DNA from: Ophiobolus disseminans
Lineage: Eukaryota > Ascomycota > Dothideomycetes > Pleosporales > Phaeosphaeriaceae
Assembly (NCBI GenBank): GCA_010093685.1
Contig: MU006224.1
Location: forward strand, 898,476 to 962,475
Length of the DNA: 64,000 nt
Direction: 5' to 3'
Positions within the stretch are counted from its first letter, which is position 1. Each line of letters begins with the position of its first letter. The position numbers and the translations under genes were made by a program. This document shows, in pieces, positions 33,502 through 43,143 of the stretch. Below the pieces are notes generated by a model. The model was not told the origin of the DNA. It was given only the letters and a program-made list of their open reading frames with translations, and searched no databases.

Positions 33502-33930
33502 CTACTTCTGCGCCACACGACACGGCCCCTCAATATACACTCGTCCCAAGAACTCATGTTCAAGCATCGTAGAATTCAGATACAGCCAAAATTCGGTTGC
33601 ACCAACAGCTTTGAATCCATAATTATTACTCTTTGCCCACTCTCCAGCAACCTCCGTAAGCTTTTTCTTGGCCAGATCCAGATCCTCGCCGATTCATTGT
33701 ATCCTTGACCAGGTTTTGTTGACATCAGTAATGCCAAAGGTCCAGTTTGCGGGTGGGCCTCGAGACGCAGACCACGCGTCGGAGTAGTTCATGAAAGGGG
33801 GCTCGAAGCGGGATATGGCGTATACATTGCCACTATCGTTCGGAGCTGGATTTGACTCTTTGTTGCTATTTTTCTGATGAGTGGCGTTTGTGAATGAGGA
33901 AGACTGCTGGGCTGCTGCTAAACCTGCCAT
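33502..33930 (-). pseudogene. Small protein with in-frame TGA, paralog of the gene at 34295
   Basis: One continuous frame from the ATG at 33930 (MAGLAAAQQSSSFT) to TAG at 33502-33504 is broken by a single TGA at 33694-33696 after NKTWSRIQ. Coding quality is good on both sides: upstream YAISRFEPPFMNYSDAW, downstream LAKKKLTEVAGEWAKS and TEFWLYLNS, ending FLGRVYIEGP. The downstream part resembles the C-terminus of the divergent plus-strand protein (YLGKVYIGPP, with matching helix before it). TGA could be a mutated CGA. The total would be 142 residues. The family is not recognised. An alternative is a truncated 78-residue product. Confidence 0.55.
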
Positions 33931-34294
33931 TTTGCAAATGTGAGTAGTCTGATTTCTTGGCCACCAGTCTGGCAGCTCGATCCTTATAGATCTAATTCTA
34001 TTGCTTGCGATCATGAACCAGACAGCATGATGAACTTATCAGGATTGTGATCAGGCTATGTGAGAGGAAGCATTCATCTACTACTAGGACTTGCATTGGC
34101 AAAATCTTACAAAGCGCGCTTGCTAATCTTTCCTTCAAGGTCACTTGCGCCACTTCGAAGCATACAACGTTTACTTCAAGGTCACTTGCGCGATTTCGAA
34201 GCATACAAATTGCTCCCAGCAAACCATCTCAAGTATAATAGCAACACACAGTCCTCTCCCCTTCCTCTCGCATCTTTCCCTGTACCTTGAAGAA
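33931..34294. promoter_or_regulatory. Divergent promoter region of the paralogous pair
   Basis: A 364-base region between two outward-facing starts. It contains the duplicated 35-base element described separately. Confidence 0.45.
34133..34208 (+). repeat. Two-copy tandem repeat, period 41
   Basis: Copy 1 (34133-34167) and copy 2 (34174-34208) are each 35 bases, with two mismatches, separated by six bases. Each begins CTTCAAGGTCACTTGCGC and ends TTCGAAGCATACAA. The start codon of the plus-strand gene is 87 bases downstream of copy 2. The repeat contains GGTCAC and the palindrome TTCGAA. It may be a duplicated binding site. Confidence 0.7.
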
Positions 34295-34705
34295 ATGGCA
34301 AGCAATCATCGCAACCCCGGCGCCAAAGAAGTTCAGCCACCCACAAACCCACCCGGACCCGTTCACTTTCCAGTACACACCATCTGGCTTGTCTTCCGGG
34401 ACATCCACAATGCATTCCCTGTCCAGCAAGTTCCCCCACCACACCAGGCCGGAGGATTCCTCTGGATTCCCGGTGCGAGCATGATATTCTACAGACCGAC
34501 CGTCGTATGCGCGACTCATAGCCAGGCAAGGGCACGACAAGAGCTGCAGAGGGCAGCGAATGAATACGTGGCGCAGAGTACTTCTCCGGTTCATCAGTTT
34601 AGAAATACTCACGCGGAGGCGATCTGGTTCTACTCCACCCCGGCAATGACAGCGTTCCACTATTTGGGGAAGGTGTACATTGGTCCGCCTAAACTGTTGA
34701 CCTGA
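34295..34705 (+). CDS. Hypothetical small protein (intact paralog)
   Basis: Single exon, 136 residues, ATG at 34295 (MASNHRNPGAKEVQ) with A at -3. There is no signal peptide, no membrane helix and no known domain. The pattern is a Pro-rich N-terminus, a core with HTIWLVFRDIHNAFP, a helix with ARARQELQRAANEYVAQ, then EAIWFYSTPAMTAFHYLGKVYIG. The last 60 residues resemble those of the disrupted minus-strand frame at 33502-33930, so the two are probably an inverted duplicate pair. Function is unknown. Confidence 0.6.
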   Translation: MASNHRNPGAKEVQPPTNPPGPVHFPVHTIWLVFRDIHNAFPVQQVPPPHQAGGFLWIPGASMIFYRPTVVCATHSQARARQELQRAANEYVAQSTSPVHQFRNTHAEAIWFYSTPAMTAFHYLGKVYIGPPKLLT

Positions 34706-35902
34706 GGAGGGTGATGGGACTACGGGCGTCTGTCCAGAATGTGTGTGTGGGAGGGGCGTTTGAGATATGTGATATGACCGCGGTACCGAGGATGCGTGTG
34801 GAAGTTATATGGGAACTGTTGCACGGCTATGTGGTCTTGAGTATGGTAAGCAAGTCTGAGGCTCGATATCGATCGAGAGTTCATCATAGTCTGTCACGGT
34901 TGAGGGCATCTCCTGCCTCACGTGCAGTGGCACCTCACCTCTGGTGAGACGATGCTGCCTTTCCTGCACTAGCGCTGTTTACAGCCCATCATGTATATCT
35001 ACTGTTCGTAGCTTCACTCAATACAACCTCAGTTCAATCCTTCAATTCTTCCTGCATATGCGCTGTTTCCACGCCGCGACATAGTCGCGTTGTAAGCCTT
35101 TGTGCGATGATTTAATCATATTTAGTGATCAGTGCGAGGAAGGCCAAAAGCGAGCATCTACCTTCGTTAGTACTTACCTACATTTCCATCGTGTTTAGAG
35201 ACTGCGTGGCTACATGGCAAGAATTGCGGCTGGGTGCGTGCGCCTATGTGTGCAGAAACTGACTACATCGATGTGCCTGTCAAACTTCCCTTTCGCGACT
35301 GCCCATCCCTCATGCACAAAGATTCATCCACTCGACGCGCAAAAAATACATGAAACAAACATTTCATCGAGCGCTGCGCTCCTTTCTGACACCCTCACAC
35401 GGGTTACTCAAAACCTGCAAGTTCTCGCAACGGCATTGTGTCTCGAACTCGAAAACCGAGATATTGCAAGTTTTTAGGCGCAAACTCAGATGCCCAGCTT
35501 TTCTCGTGTTACACCTTGACCCGCTTTCTCCGATGGGTGCTGGTCATCCGACTCAGGCTCACCGAATTGCACTCGCAAAGTATGCAATTAGTAATCTCGC
35601 CATGGATATTGAATCTGTTGGCGGAAAACACGATTGTGGCAGACCGGCAATACAGTCTAGCTATAAACGGTGCGTATTGATATAGAGTACGGCATGTGGC
35701 CCGAAATGTGATATTGGCTTGTCTGGAACAGTCGCACATGTGTACGCTACTTGCTCTCGTAGTCTCCCTACGAGTGGTACTCGTTGGATCTCGTGATGCA
35801 GACTCTCCCTCATCACTCGGACAGTCTTAGTATACAAGTAGTTGGTTCTGGCACACGGGGAGAACAACAACACGACAAGGGAGTGAATCTGACTCACAAG
35901 GT
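34706..35902. other. Intergenic before P450
   Basis: About 1.2 kb. Open frames here (35214-35477 and others) are short and of low quality. No gene or repeat is called. Confidence 0.4.
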
Positions 35903-37630
35903 ATGGAGTATTTGAGCTTCATCGCTCTAGCTACCAAGGGGGCGCTTTTGGCGGGCATACTGCGGGTAAGTCTGCCTCCTCGTGATTTATTTGATCTACT
36001 TCCAATCTCTCACAGTGTGTTGTAGTTTGGAGCTATCGTATTACTTTGCACCCACTGCATAAATACCCAGGACCCTTCTTCGCAAAGCTTACGGAGTGGT
36101 ATGGCGCCTACCATGCGCTACGAATAGATTTGCATCTGATTACTTACTACGAGCACCAGGAACATGGTGAGAGTATGAGAGGTCTTGAACTTCAACCCAG
36201 CCTAACTACATAGTTAGGTAATGTTGTGAGATGCTCACCAAATAAGCTCGTCTTCAACCACCTGGAGGCATACCAGGACATCTACCGAAATGAGCGCCTT
36301 AGCAAAGCACACAGCTACCGGGTGACACGAGGCGTTGGCTACGATAGTATCTTCAGCGTTCGCGACAAGAAGCTGCACTGTCATAAGCGAAAGATCGTTA
36401 GCAAGGCGGTCTCGGAGAAGTCAATGCGCACTGTTGAATACATCATGATGCAGCATATCGACACGCTGATTGATCAGCTCGACAAGTCGAGCAAGAAAGG
36501 CTCTACAAACATGGCAAAGTTCATCAAACGCCTCGGCTTCGATGTCGTTTCCGATTTAGCTTTCGGCGAATCGCTGAATCTGTTGACCAATCCTACCTAT
36601 TGCTGGATCACTTCGTGGGTTGAGATGCTGGAAGTACAAGCTAACGCGCGTCTACAAGCACCGACCATAATGTGGACAGGGTTGAGTATTTCATTGTTTG
36701 TATTCACGCTCGTCCGGAAATTCGAATTCGTGAAGCTCGTTCAAGAACTTGCGAACAGACGGCTGGAGAAAGGCAAACACGACCGGAAAGATTTCTTTGC
36801 ATCGATGATGGGTTCGAAGGACCCTTTCACGGGGAGAGATACCAGGATGCCGGAGGTTGTCCAGGAGGCCCTGTTCTTCCTCCCAGCTGGCACGGATACC
36901 ACCATTTCCGATGGCATGTAGGAGTTGCTAACGAATCCATATAGGCGGCGAGACCACCAGTAAAGCTCTCTGTGCGCTGTTCTCTTATGTTTCACGATAT
37001 CCCGAATGCCAACAACGACTCGTCAAGGAAGTGTGCTCCACGTTCAAGACCGATGCGGACGTTTATGCCGGCTCGGAGCTCTCGAGCTGCAAGTATCTGA
37101 GAGCCTGTTTAGACGAGGCCATGTACTTGTCTCCGCCAATATGTGGGACGCTTTGGCGCGAGCTACTAGCGACGGATCGCGAGCCTCTTGTCATTGATGG
37201 CCATGCCATCCCGGAGGGGACCTTGGTTGGTGTGAACATCTACTCCCTTCACCACAACCCAAAATACTTTCCGGATCCATTCACTTTCAACCTGGAGCGA
37301 TGGCTTACCGGACCGAATGGCAACACTACCGAACAGCTTAAACTCGCAACTGGAGCGTTTGCAGCATTCTCGAGTGGATCAAAGGGATGTGCAGGCAAAG
37401 CTATGGCATATATGGAGGCCAGCCTTGTTGTGTGTAAGATACTGCTCAACTTCGACATCGATCGCGGCTGTGGTATGCAATCGGATATGGGAGGTGGTTG
37501 GCCACACATGTGTAAGCTGCGGGGGCGACGAGACGAGTATCAACTGTACGACCACTTCATCTCCGGTCATGACGGGCCCTATCTAAAGCTTCGTCGAAAA
37601 ACAGAAATTGAGGGGATGGCGCAAGCGTAG
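35903..37630 (+). CDS. Cytochrome P450, probably impaired
   Basis: Four exons are proposed (35903-35965, 36016-36166, 36218-36889, 36945-37630), giving 523 residues. The N-terminal anchor is FIALATKGALLAGILR, then KYPGPFFAKLTEW and a typical RCSPNKLVFN. The heme loop FSSGSKGCAGKAMAYME (about 37369-37419) is intact, with the Cys ligand. The K-helix ExxR reads E-A-M-Y at 37115-37126, so the invariant Arg is Tyr. The I-helix region is odd. One frame reads PAGTDTT and hits a TAG at 36919. A second AG-x-E-T-T copy (GGETTSKAL) follows, and an intron with a GC donor (36890-36944, TGCTAAC branch) would join PAG to GETTSKAL. Losing the ExxR Arg normally abolishes heme incorporation. It may be a decaying gene or a divergent P450. 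No cluster partner is seen nearby. Confidence 0.75.
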
Positions 37631-38189
37631 CAATCCTGCAACATGCGGCAGAAGGTCGCAATGGCTGACAGATACAACAACCTCTTATCACGCGAATGCA
37701 ATGACCTAGTGACTGCGTATAGCTCCAGGGCGAGATGTTCATTTTTGAACAACGCGATTGGCCGGTTTTTAGAGTGTCGAAGGAGTGTGCTCCGATGGAC
37801 TGGGCGCGATCGAGGATTAGCTGGATAAAAACAAGGGACGCTTGGAACGGGGCACAATATTGTCATATAGATGTGGAAATCCCCTCGCAATGAAGCCGTC
37901 GCAGTACATAACGGAACAGACTTTTTATCAATGAGATCTCGATTGGGAGCGACGAGCTTAATTGAGTGATAGATGGTATGAGATTACTATGAGAACCAAT
38001 GAGTTTAAGTAAGATCTCGGGTTACTAGTTATCTAGTGTAAGTTTAAGATTTTCGTCATCTCCAACCCTACGCCTGCACAACTCCCATTGACCTTGAGTG
38101 ACTACATTGATACGTTTATCAACGTCTGTTATGTCCTTCATACCGAGTGACATATCCTCAGCACTCTCTGTTCCGTTTACTGGACGACA
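37631..38189. other. Intergenic after P450
   Basis: About 560 bases between convergent ends. Nothing recognised. Confidence 0.4.
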
Positions 38190-38554
38190 TTAGCAGGAGT
38201 TACGAGTTTTAACGGCTGCGCCACGCGCAGGATTAAACTCACACTTCAAGGATCTGAATACAACATTGTTACTAGTATTTATGCAGTGACCAAGAACTCC
38301 CCAATTCTCCGCCAGTCTAGTTAGCACTGTTTTGAGATCTTCATCCCGTCCGTTGAACTCGACAGAATCTTGCGTTGTCCCTTCGGGTGGAAACCACTGG
38401 CACATGAGAGCTACCTTCTCCTCGGTCGGAGTGATGTAAGCTGTAGGAGAACCTTTTTTGCCTGCTGCGTCTTATGTGACTCGACGATCCAGCCGTCATA
38501 TTCGTCCATGAGTTTCTTGCAATACTCTTTGGACTTGGGATCAGAATCGGCCAT
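38190..38554 (-). pseudogene. Small hypothetical gene with homopolymer frameshift
   Basis: From the ATG at 38554 (MADSDPKSKEYCKKLMDEYD) the frame runs to an A6 tract after HKTQQA. The next coding-quality stretch (GSPTAYITPTEEKVAL, then CQWFPPEGTTQDSVEF and CEFNPARGAAV) is in another frame and ends at 38190. Adding one A to the tract would restore a single frame of about 120 residues. The sequence is not recognised; it is charged, has five Cys and lacks a signal peptide. It could be a broken gene or a base-calling error. Confidence 0.45.
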
Positions 38555-40177
38555 GATTTTGCAACCTGGTGTGTCCCGTGATTATTTATGTTGATGGGAT
38601 TGTTTGTAGAATGCAAATAGTGTTGATGTGCAAATTGAAGTCGATGAAGTTACCGAAGCGGCATCACGACTTTATACCCATGGGCAGTCATAGGTGTGTC
38701 ATGACTTGTAGCGTCAAGCTCAGGCATTGACTCAACATCACGAATGACCAATAGCCATAATGAGTACCCATGACTAGAATATTTTTGCCATGGCTATGAC
38801 GGCATATGACTACACAATGCTCAGTATTGTTCTGGATGCTGTCTCCACCCCCCTTGAGGCTTTCCAATTCGGAACGCTCCCGGTGGTATGAATCCCATCT
38901 CTTGATGCTGCAGCGTATTTTACAGTGAACCTAGCCGCCAGATTCTGCGTGGCATCTCTTTGTCCGATTGCAAGGCGCCTTCGGACGCCGGCTTCTTCTG
39001 TCATCGCTTGCAGTCTGTGTCAGCACATGACTGACTCTAGTGGTACGTCTTCTTATGACCCAAAAGCTCACTCGCATGACTCCCGGACGTCACACCTGAG
39101 TAGCTGATCCGTGTAACATTGAGCGGGCGCAAATAACAATGAGTCGTGTCAGTTGCGTCTGACTAGCCCTCACGAACCCCCTGTCTAGCATGGTATTAAC
39201 CAGTAGGTTCTTCGAGGCCGATTTGATAAGTATCTTTTGCGAGAAACCAAGAACAGATACTCCTAGATATATCCGTGTAAGAACATCAGTTTCTGTCTTC
39301 TCCGGCTTCTTGATTCCCGCCGTCGGACAAGGGAGTTCTAGGTGAAGTGCGAATCTCACCCGCTACTTGTCGGTGACTTGTACTGTCTGCTCTTGACTCA
39401 GAAGTTAACGCTTGTTCATTGCACACTTGGTGATACTGGTCCAGTGACTTCGCACGTGTTCTCCCGTTGCTTGCGTGCGTGTTGTGTTGGCTGCTGGCTA
39501 CTGGCTACCACAACTCCGGTGATCGGGACAATTCGGTATCGCAGAATATGAGCTGCAGGATACACGATCTTACCTGAGACTTCTACGATGTGTCAAAATT
39601 TCCGCGGTTTGATTCTTGATGACTACTTTTCTTTTGCGTCTCTGCGCTTCTTTGCCGCAAGAAGCAGCAGCCTTGGGACCTTCCGGAGTTGGTTATTTGG
39701 TCTCTTTCTAGGGCTCCGGCGCACTCATTTTCTACTCCCAACACATCGATCGACCAATGGGCCGATTCTTGCGGGGAGGACCGGATGTAGTAACACATTG
39801 GGGGACAATGGCCGGTGGTCGTGAAAGTGACGTCGGGAGTTTGCGCTAGCGCCAGATGTTTAGCGTGTTACAATGATGCATCGCCGGTCTCGATTGCTTT
39901 TTCTTTCTTATCGCCGCCCCATGCTATCATTGACCACATCAATAAACTCAGTCAACTCCTTCTCCTCACCACACTACTATCAATTGAAGCATTGAAGCCC
40001 CAAGTGTGGGTCGACAAGCTGGTTGAAGACGCGTCGCGCTACCCCACTCTTTTCTCCTTATCCTTTCCGTTCTTGTGCGATCTCAAAGCTTGTCTTTATC
40101 CACACGCGCATTACATTTATACACAGCCGCCCTATTTGCACCCCAACTGCATCTTTACTCTGGGTTGTGGGCCTCAC
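38555..40177. other. Long intergenic region before YVC1
   Basis: About 1.6 kb. The YVC1 frame remains open upstream to 39815, but that extension reads like untranslated leader. CT-rich stretches occur near 39895-39910. No other gene is called. Confidence 0.4.
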
Positions 40178-42478
40178 ATGTCCGGCCCAACCTCCAACCC
40201 AGGGTGGAACACAAGCAATGGTGGTAATGCCGCCTACGGCACCTTTCGCAGGTCTCGCCTCGGCTCCAATGAGAGCGTCGGTAGTCACGACAGCACGACT
40301 GCGCGTGCCAACAGCGATGATGTGTCCCCTGGACGAAGACCATCGCCTTCGCGGAAGTCATCAAGGCACATAGAGTTTCGAAAATTTCTGAAGCGGCCCC
40401 ATCTGGAAGAAAGCCAGAGGACCCTCAGCGATGCTCTGCGTGCCGCTAAGAGCAGAGAAGAGCAAGAAACACTACTACCTGACGACGACCATGCAGGATC
40501 TGATGGATGCTTCAATGGTGTAGGCGAGCCTATAGGACCCCAAGACGTGTTTGCGCCCTATCCTCACTCCAGTCTGCAGGTGTACTACAACATCCATCGA
40601 ATCCGGAGGCTAGTATTGGCTGTCATGGAGGATCCGTACACCATTGAGCAGCTGAGGGAACCTCGTATGAACGTCTTGATCGTCAAGCCTCTAGTTGATC
40701 GCCTGTATAGCGAAGACGATATTTCGATAGTGTACTGCCTGCTTGTCAATCGCATGCAGTTCCTTCGAGAGCAGCAATTTCAACAACACCATCAGACTGT
40801 TGATCTGACACGAGCGAACCTCTGCGAGCTCGTCGCAATGAAGATACTACGCCGTCATGATGAGGAGAGTGTGGGAAAGGCTGGACTATTGCTACTAGCA
40901 CAGATTCTGGTTGCACCATTTCAACCCTTCCAAGGCGCACCTGAGGAACGTTGTCCGGACAGATACAGATCAGATGCCATGCAAATTAATGCCCATTATC
41001 AACAGCAAGGCGACTACGAGGGCAAGTTGACTGCTCTGGAGGTCGCAATCGTGTCCGAGAGCAAGGTGCTTCTTAGTAGTTCGGCTAGTCAGAAGGTTAT
41101 CGACGCCGTTTACCGTGGTAGAATCGTTTACACGCCGACTACATTCATCGACATTATTCCGGATCATTACAAACATAAGCCAATTTCCCTTTACGACCCT
41201 CGCAGAGCACCTCTCCTGAACCAATATCGCCTCATGGTACCACGGACACGCAATATGATTGAAGTGGTCCAATTCATCATACTTTTGGGTCTCTACTGCT
41301 GGTGTATGACCGCCCGGCAAGATCACGTACTTACCAATGCCGAGCTTGTCTTCATGCTTTATGGCGCCGGTTGGGTCTTGGACGAACTTGCTTCGTGCTT
41401 AGAACACGGCTGGGAAGTTCATACGCAGGAACTTTGGGCATTTCTCGATGTCACCTTCGCTGGCATTTTTATCCTCTATCTCAGCATGCGTACCCATGGC
41501 TGGATCATCGGGAATGAAGAGACAGGAAGGCAGGCACTAGATGTTCTCGCTGTCGCTTCGCCAATACTGTTTCCTCGCATCGCCTTCAATCTGATGCCAG
41601 AGAATATGCTTTTTATTGCTCTTCGGGCGATGGTCAAGGAGTTCACGGCGCTCAGTCTTATCGCGTTCTGGTGCTTTGGAGGCTTTTTGCTTGCACTGAA
41701 GTGGCTCAGCATCAGCAATCCGGATGTCGGCTACGAAGAGTCCCACAGTGTGATCACCATCTCCAAGTGGATGCTTTGGATATGGTTTGGGCTTGATGGG
41801 ACTGGCATTGACAAGGCACCCGGCTTCCATGAAATTCTCGGTCCAACGCTCATGGTGATCTATGCGTTCCTCGGCAATACCCTATTCCTAACAGTTCTCG
41901 TCTCGATACTCAGCAACACCTTCTCCAAGATTGCCGCTGACGCCACTGCTGAGATACAGTTCCGACGAGCCGTCCTCACATTTGAAGGTGTCAAGTCTGA
42001 TTCGCTCTTTGCTTACCGTCCGCCCTTCAACCTCCTAGCTTTTGTCATCCTGTTACCGCTGAAGTTTATATTGTCGCCGCGCTGGTTTCACAAGATCAAC
42101 ATCACCGCCGTTCGCGTTCTGAACGCGCCCATCCTATTGGCGATAGCTTACCATGAGCGGCGCGCGCTTTGGAGGCCGTCGCGTCGAAACTCAATCAACG
42201 GCCCTGGTCCTTCAAAACGCTCCTCATGGCTATTTGATGGTAGCTTTTGGAAGTGGAGTAAAATGAGTCCTCATGCAGACCTGCAAGCTGTCTTTGAAGA
42301 CGAGCCACCATTCGAAGTAGTGGAGCGTATTGAGGCTGAGGACGATCTGGAGGATGCAATTCTGGAGAACAGCTTTGCGGCCACGAACGCAATGGGGGAC
42401 AAGCGGAGCATTAGTCCTGGAAGTGCGATGACAAGAAGGAGGAGGTTAAGCAGTGTTTGGCCAGGTCCCCCAAGTTAG
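40178..42478 (+). CDS. YVC1: Vacuolar TRP-type cation channel (YVC1/TRPY1-like)
   Basis: Single exon, 766 residues from the ATG at 40178 (MSGPTSNPGWN). TRP-family channel that releases Ca2+ from the fungal vacuole. A Ser/Arg-rich cytosolic N-terminus (RRSRLGSNES, PSRKSSRHIEF) is followed by a helical linker domain (YYNIHRIRRLV, LREPRMNVLIVKPL). Membrane helices start at about residue 360: MIEVVQFIILLGLYCW, LVFMLYGAGWVLDEL, DVTFAGIFILYLS, LDVLAVASPILFPRI, and FTALSLIAFWCFGGFLLAL. A pore region follows with LWIWFGLDGTGID, then MVIYAFLGNTLFLTVLVSILSN as the last helix. The cytosolic tail is acidic (DDLEDAILEN), like the Ca2+-sensing acidic cluster of yeast Yvc1. The open frame extends 121 codons upstream, but that part contains no conserved sequence. 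Confidence 0.93.
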   Translation: MSGPTSNPGWNTSNGGNAAYGTFRRSRLGSNESVGSHDSTTARANSDDVSPGRRPSPSRKSSRHIEFRKFLKRPHLEESQRTLSDALRAAKSREEQETLLPDDDHAGSDGCFNGVGEPIGPQDVFAPYPHSSLQVYYNIHRIRRLVLAVMEDPYTIEQLREPRMNVLIVKPLVDRLYSEDDISIVYCLLVNRMQFLREQQFQQHHQTVDLTRANLCELVAMKILRRHDEESVGKAGLLLLAQILVAPFQPFQGAPEERCPDRYRSDAMQINAHYQQQGDYEGKLTALEVAIVSESKVLLSSSASQKVIDAVYRGRIVYTPTTFIDIIPDHYKHKPISLYDPRRAPLLNQYRLMVPRTRNMIEVVQFIILLGLYCWCMTARQDHVLTNAELVFMLYGAGWVLDELASCLEHGWEVHTQELWAFLDVTFAGIFILYLSMRTHGWIIGNEETGRQALDVLAVASPILFPRIAFNLMPENMLFIALRAMVKEFTALSLIAFWCFGGFLLALKWLSISNPDVGYEESHSVITISKWMLWIWFGLDGTGIDKAPGFHEILGPTLMVIYAFLGNTLFLTVLVSILSNTFSKIAADATAEIQFRRAVLTFEGVKSDSLFAYRPPFNLLAFVILLPLKFILSPRWFHKINITAVRVLNAPILLAIAYHERRALWRPSRRNSINGPGPSKRSSWLFDGSFWKWSKMSPHADLQAVFEDEPPFEVVERIEAEDDLEDAILENSFAATNAMGDKRSISPGSAMTRRRRLSSVWPGPPS

Positions 42479-43143
42479 CAGTTCTGTGGGTAAGCTGCAG
42501 ACACTCAGGCATAATGTACCAAATACAAGCCTTACGGTTGCTTCGGTAAAATTTGACACTTATAGAATAGCTCAAAATTATTTGAAACCATTATCTTTAC
42601 ATTCATTTACTTTAAGTCACATCATAAATCTGCGGCGAGTTTCCATACCTGATGAAACACGAGTTCTTGCTCTGTCTTTGGAACTACAATAGAACCTGGA
42701 GAGCCTTGCAGAACCCCGAAGTCGCGAAAGCAAACTCAAAGGATCGCGTGTAACTCCCGGACGCATTCTCGGGAAATAATTCAAGATTCAAAACTACGTG
42801 TTCCTATGTCTATTCTGTCACATGGCAAAGAGCGGTGCACTTTTATCAATGTAGGATCGCTCGTCGCACTTTCTTTCTCCGCCCCACTGTTTCCTGCGCG
42901 GCCGGTTTCCGAAGGGAAACGTCTAAACCACAACGAGGGCAACAACTACGACGAGACCTCATACGAAGGAGTCAGAATTGATTAGTGAGCTAAGAAGGAA
43001 CCCACACGTGTCAAGGAAGAATTTTGTAAGGATAAATGAGTGTATCACATGCTTAAATCGCGTCTATAAAGTCCCACGATTTCCGTACAAAGCTTCAACC
43101 GAACAACATCAACTACGACATATCATTGCACCAGACAGCAAAG
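42479..43143. other. Intergenic, YVC1 to DSD1-like gene
   Basis: About 660 bases containing the YVC1 3' flank and the next promoter. No gene is seen. Confidence 0.4.
43065..43070 (+). promoter_or_regulatory. TATA box of DSD1-like gene
   Basis: TATAAA in context GTCTATAAAGTCC, 74 bases upstream of the start codon at 43144. Position and context fit a core promoter element. Confidence 0.45.

Noticed and set aside
39815..40177. Upstream extension of the YVC1 frame
   Set aside because: In frame, but the sequence is CT-rich leader-like with no family similarity; the ATG at 40178 fits better.
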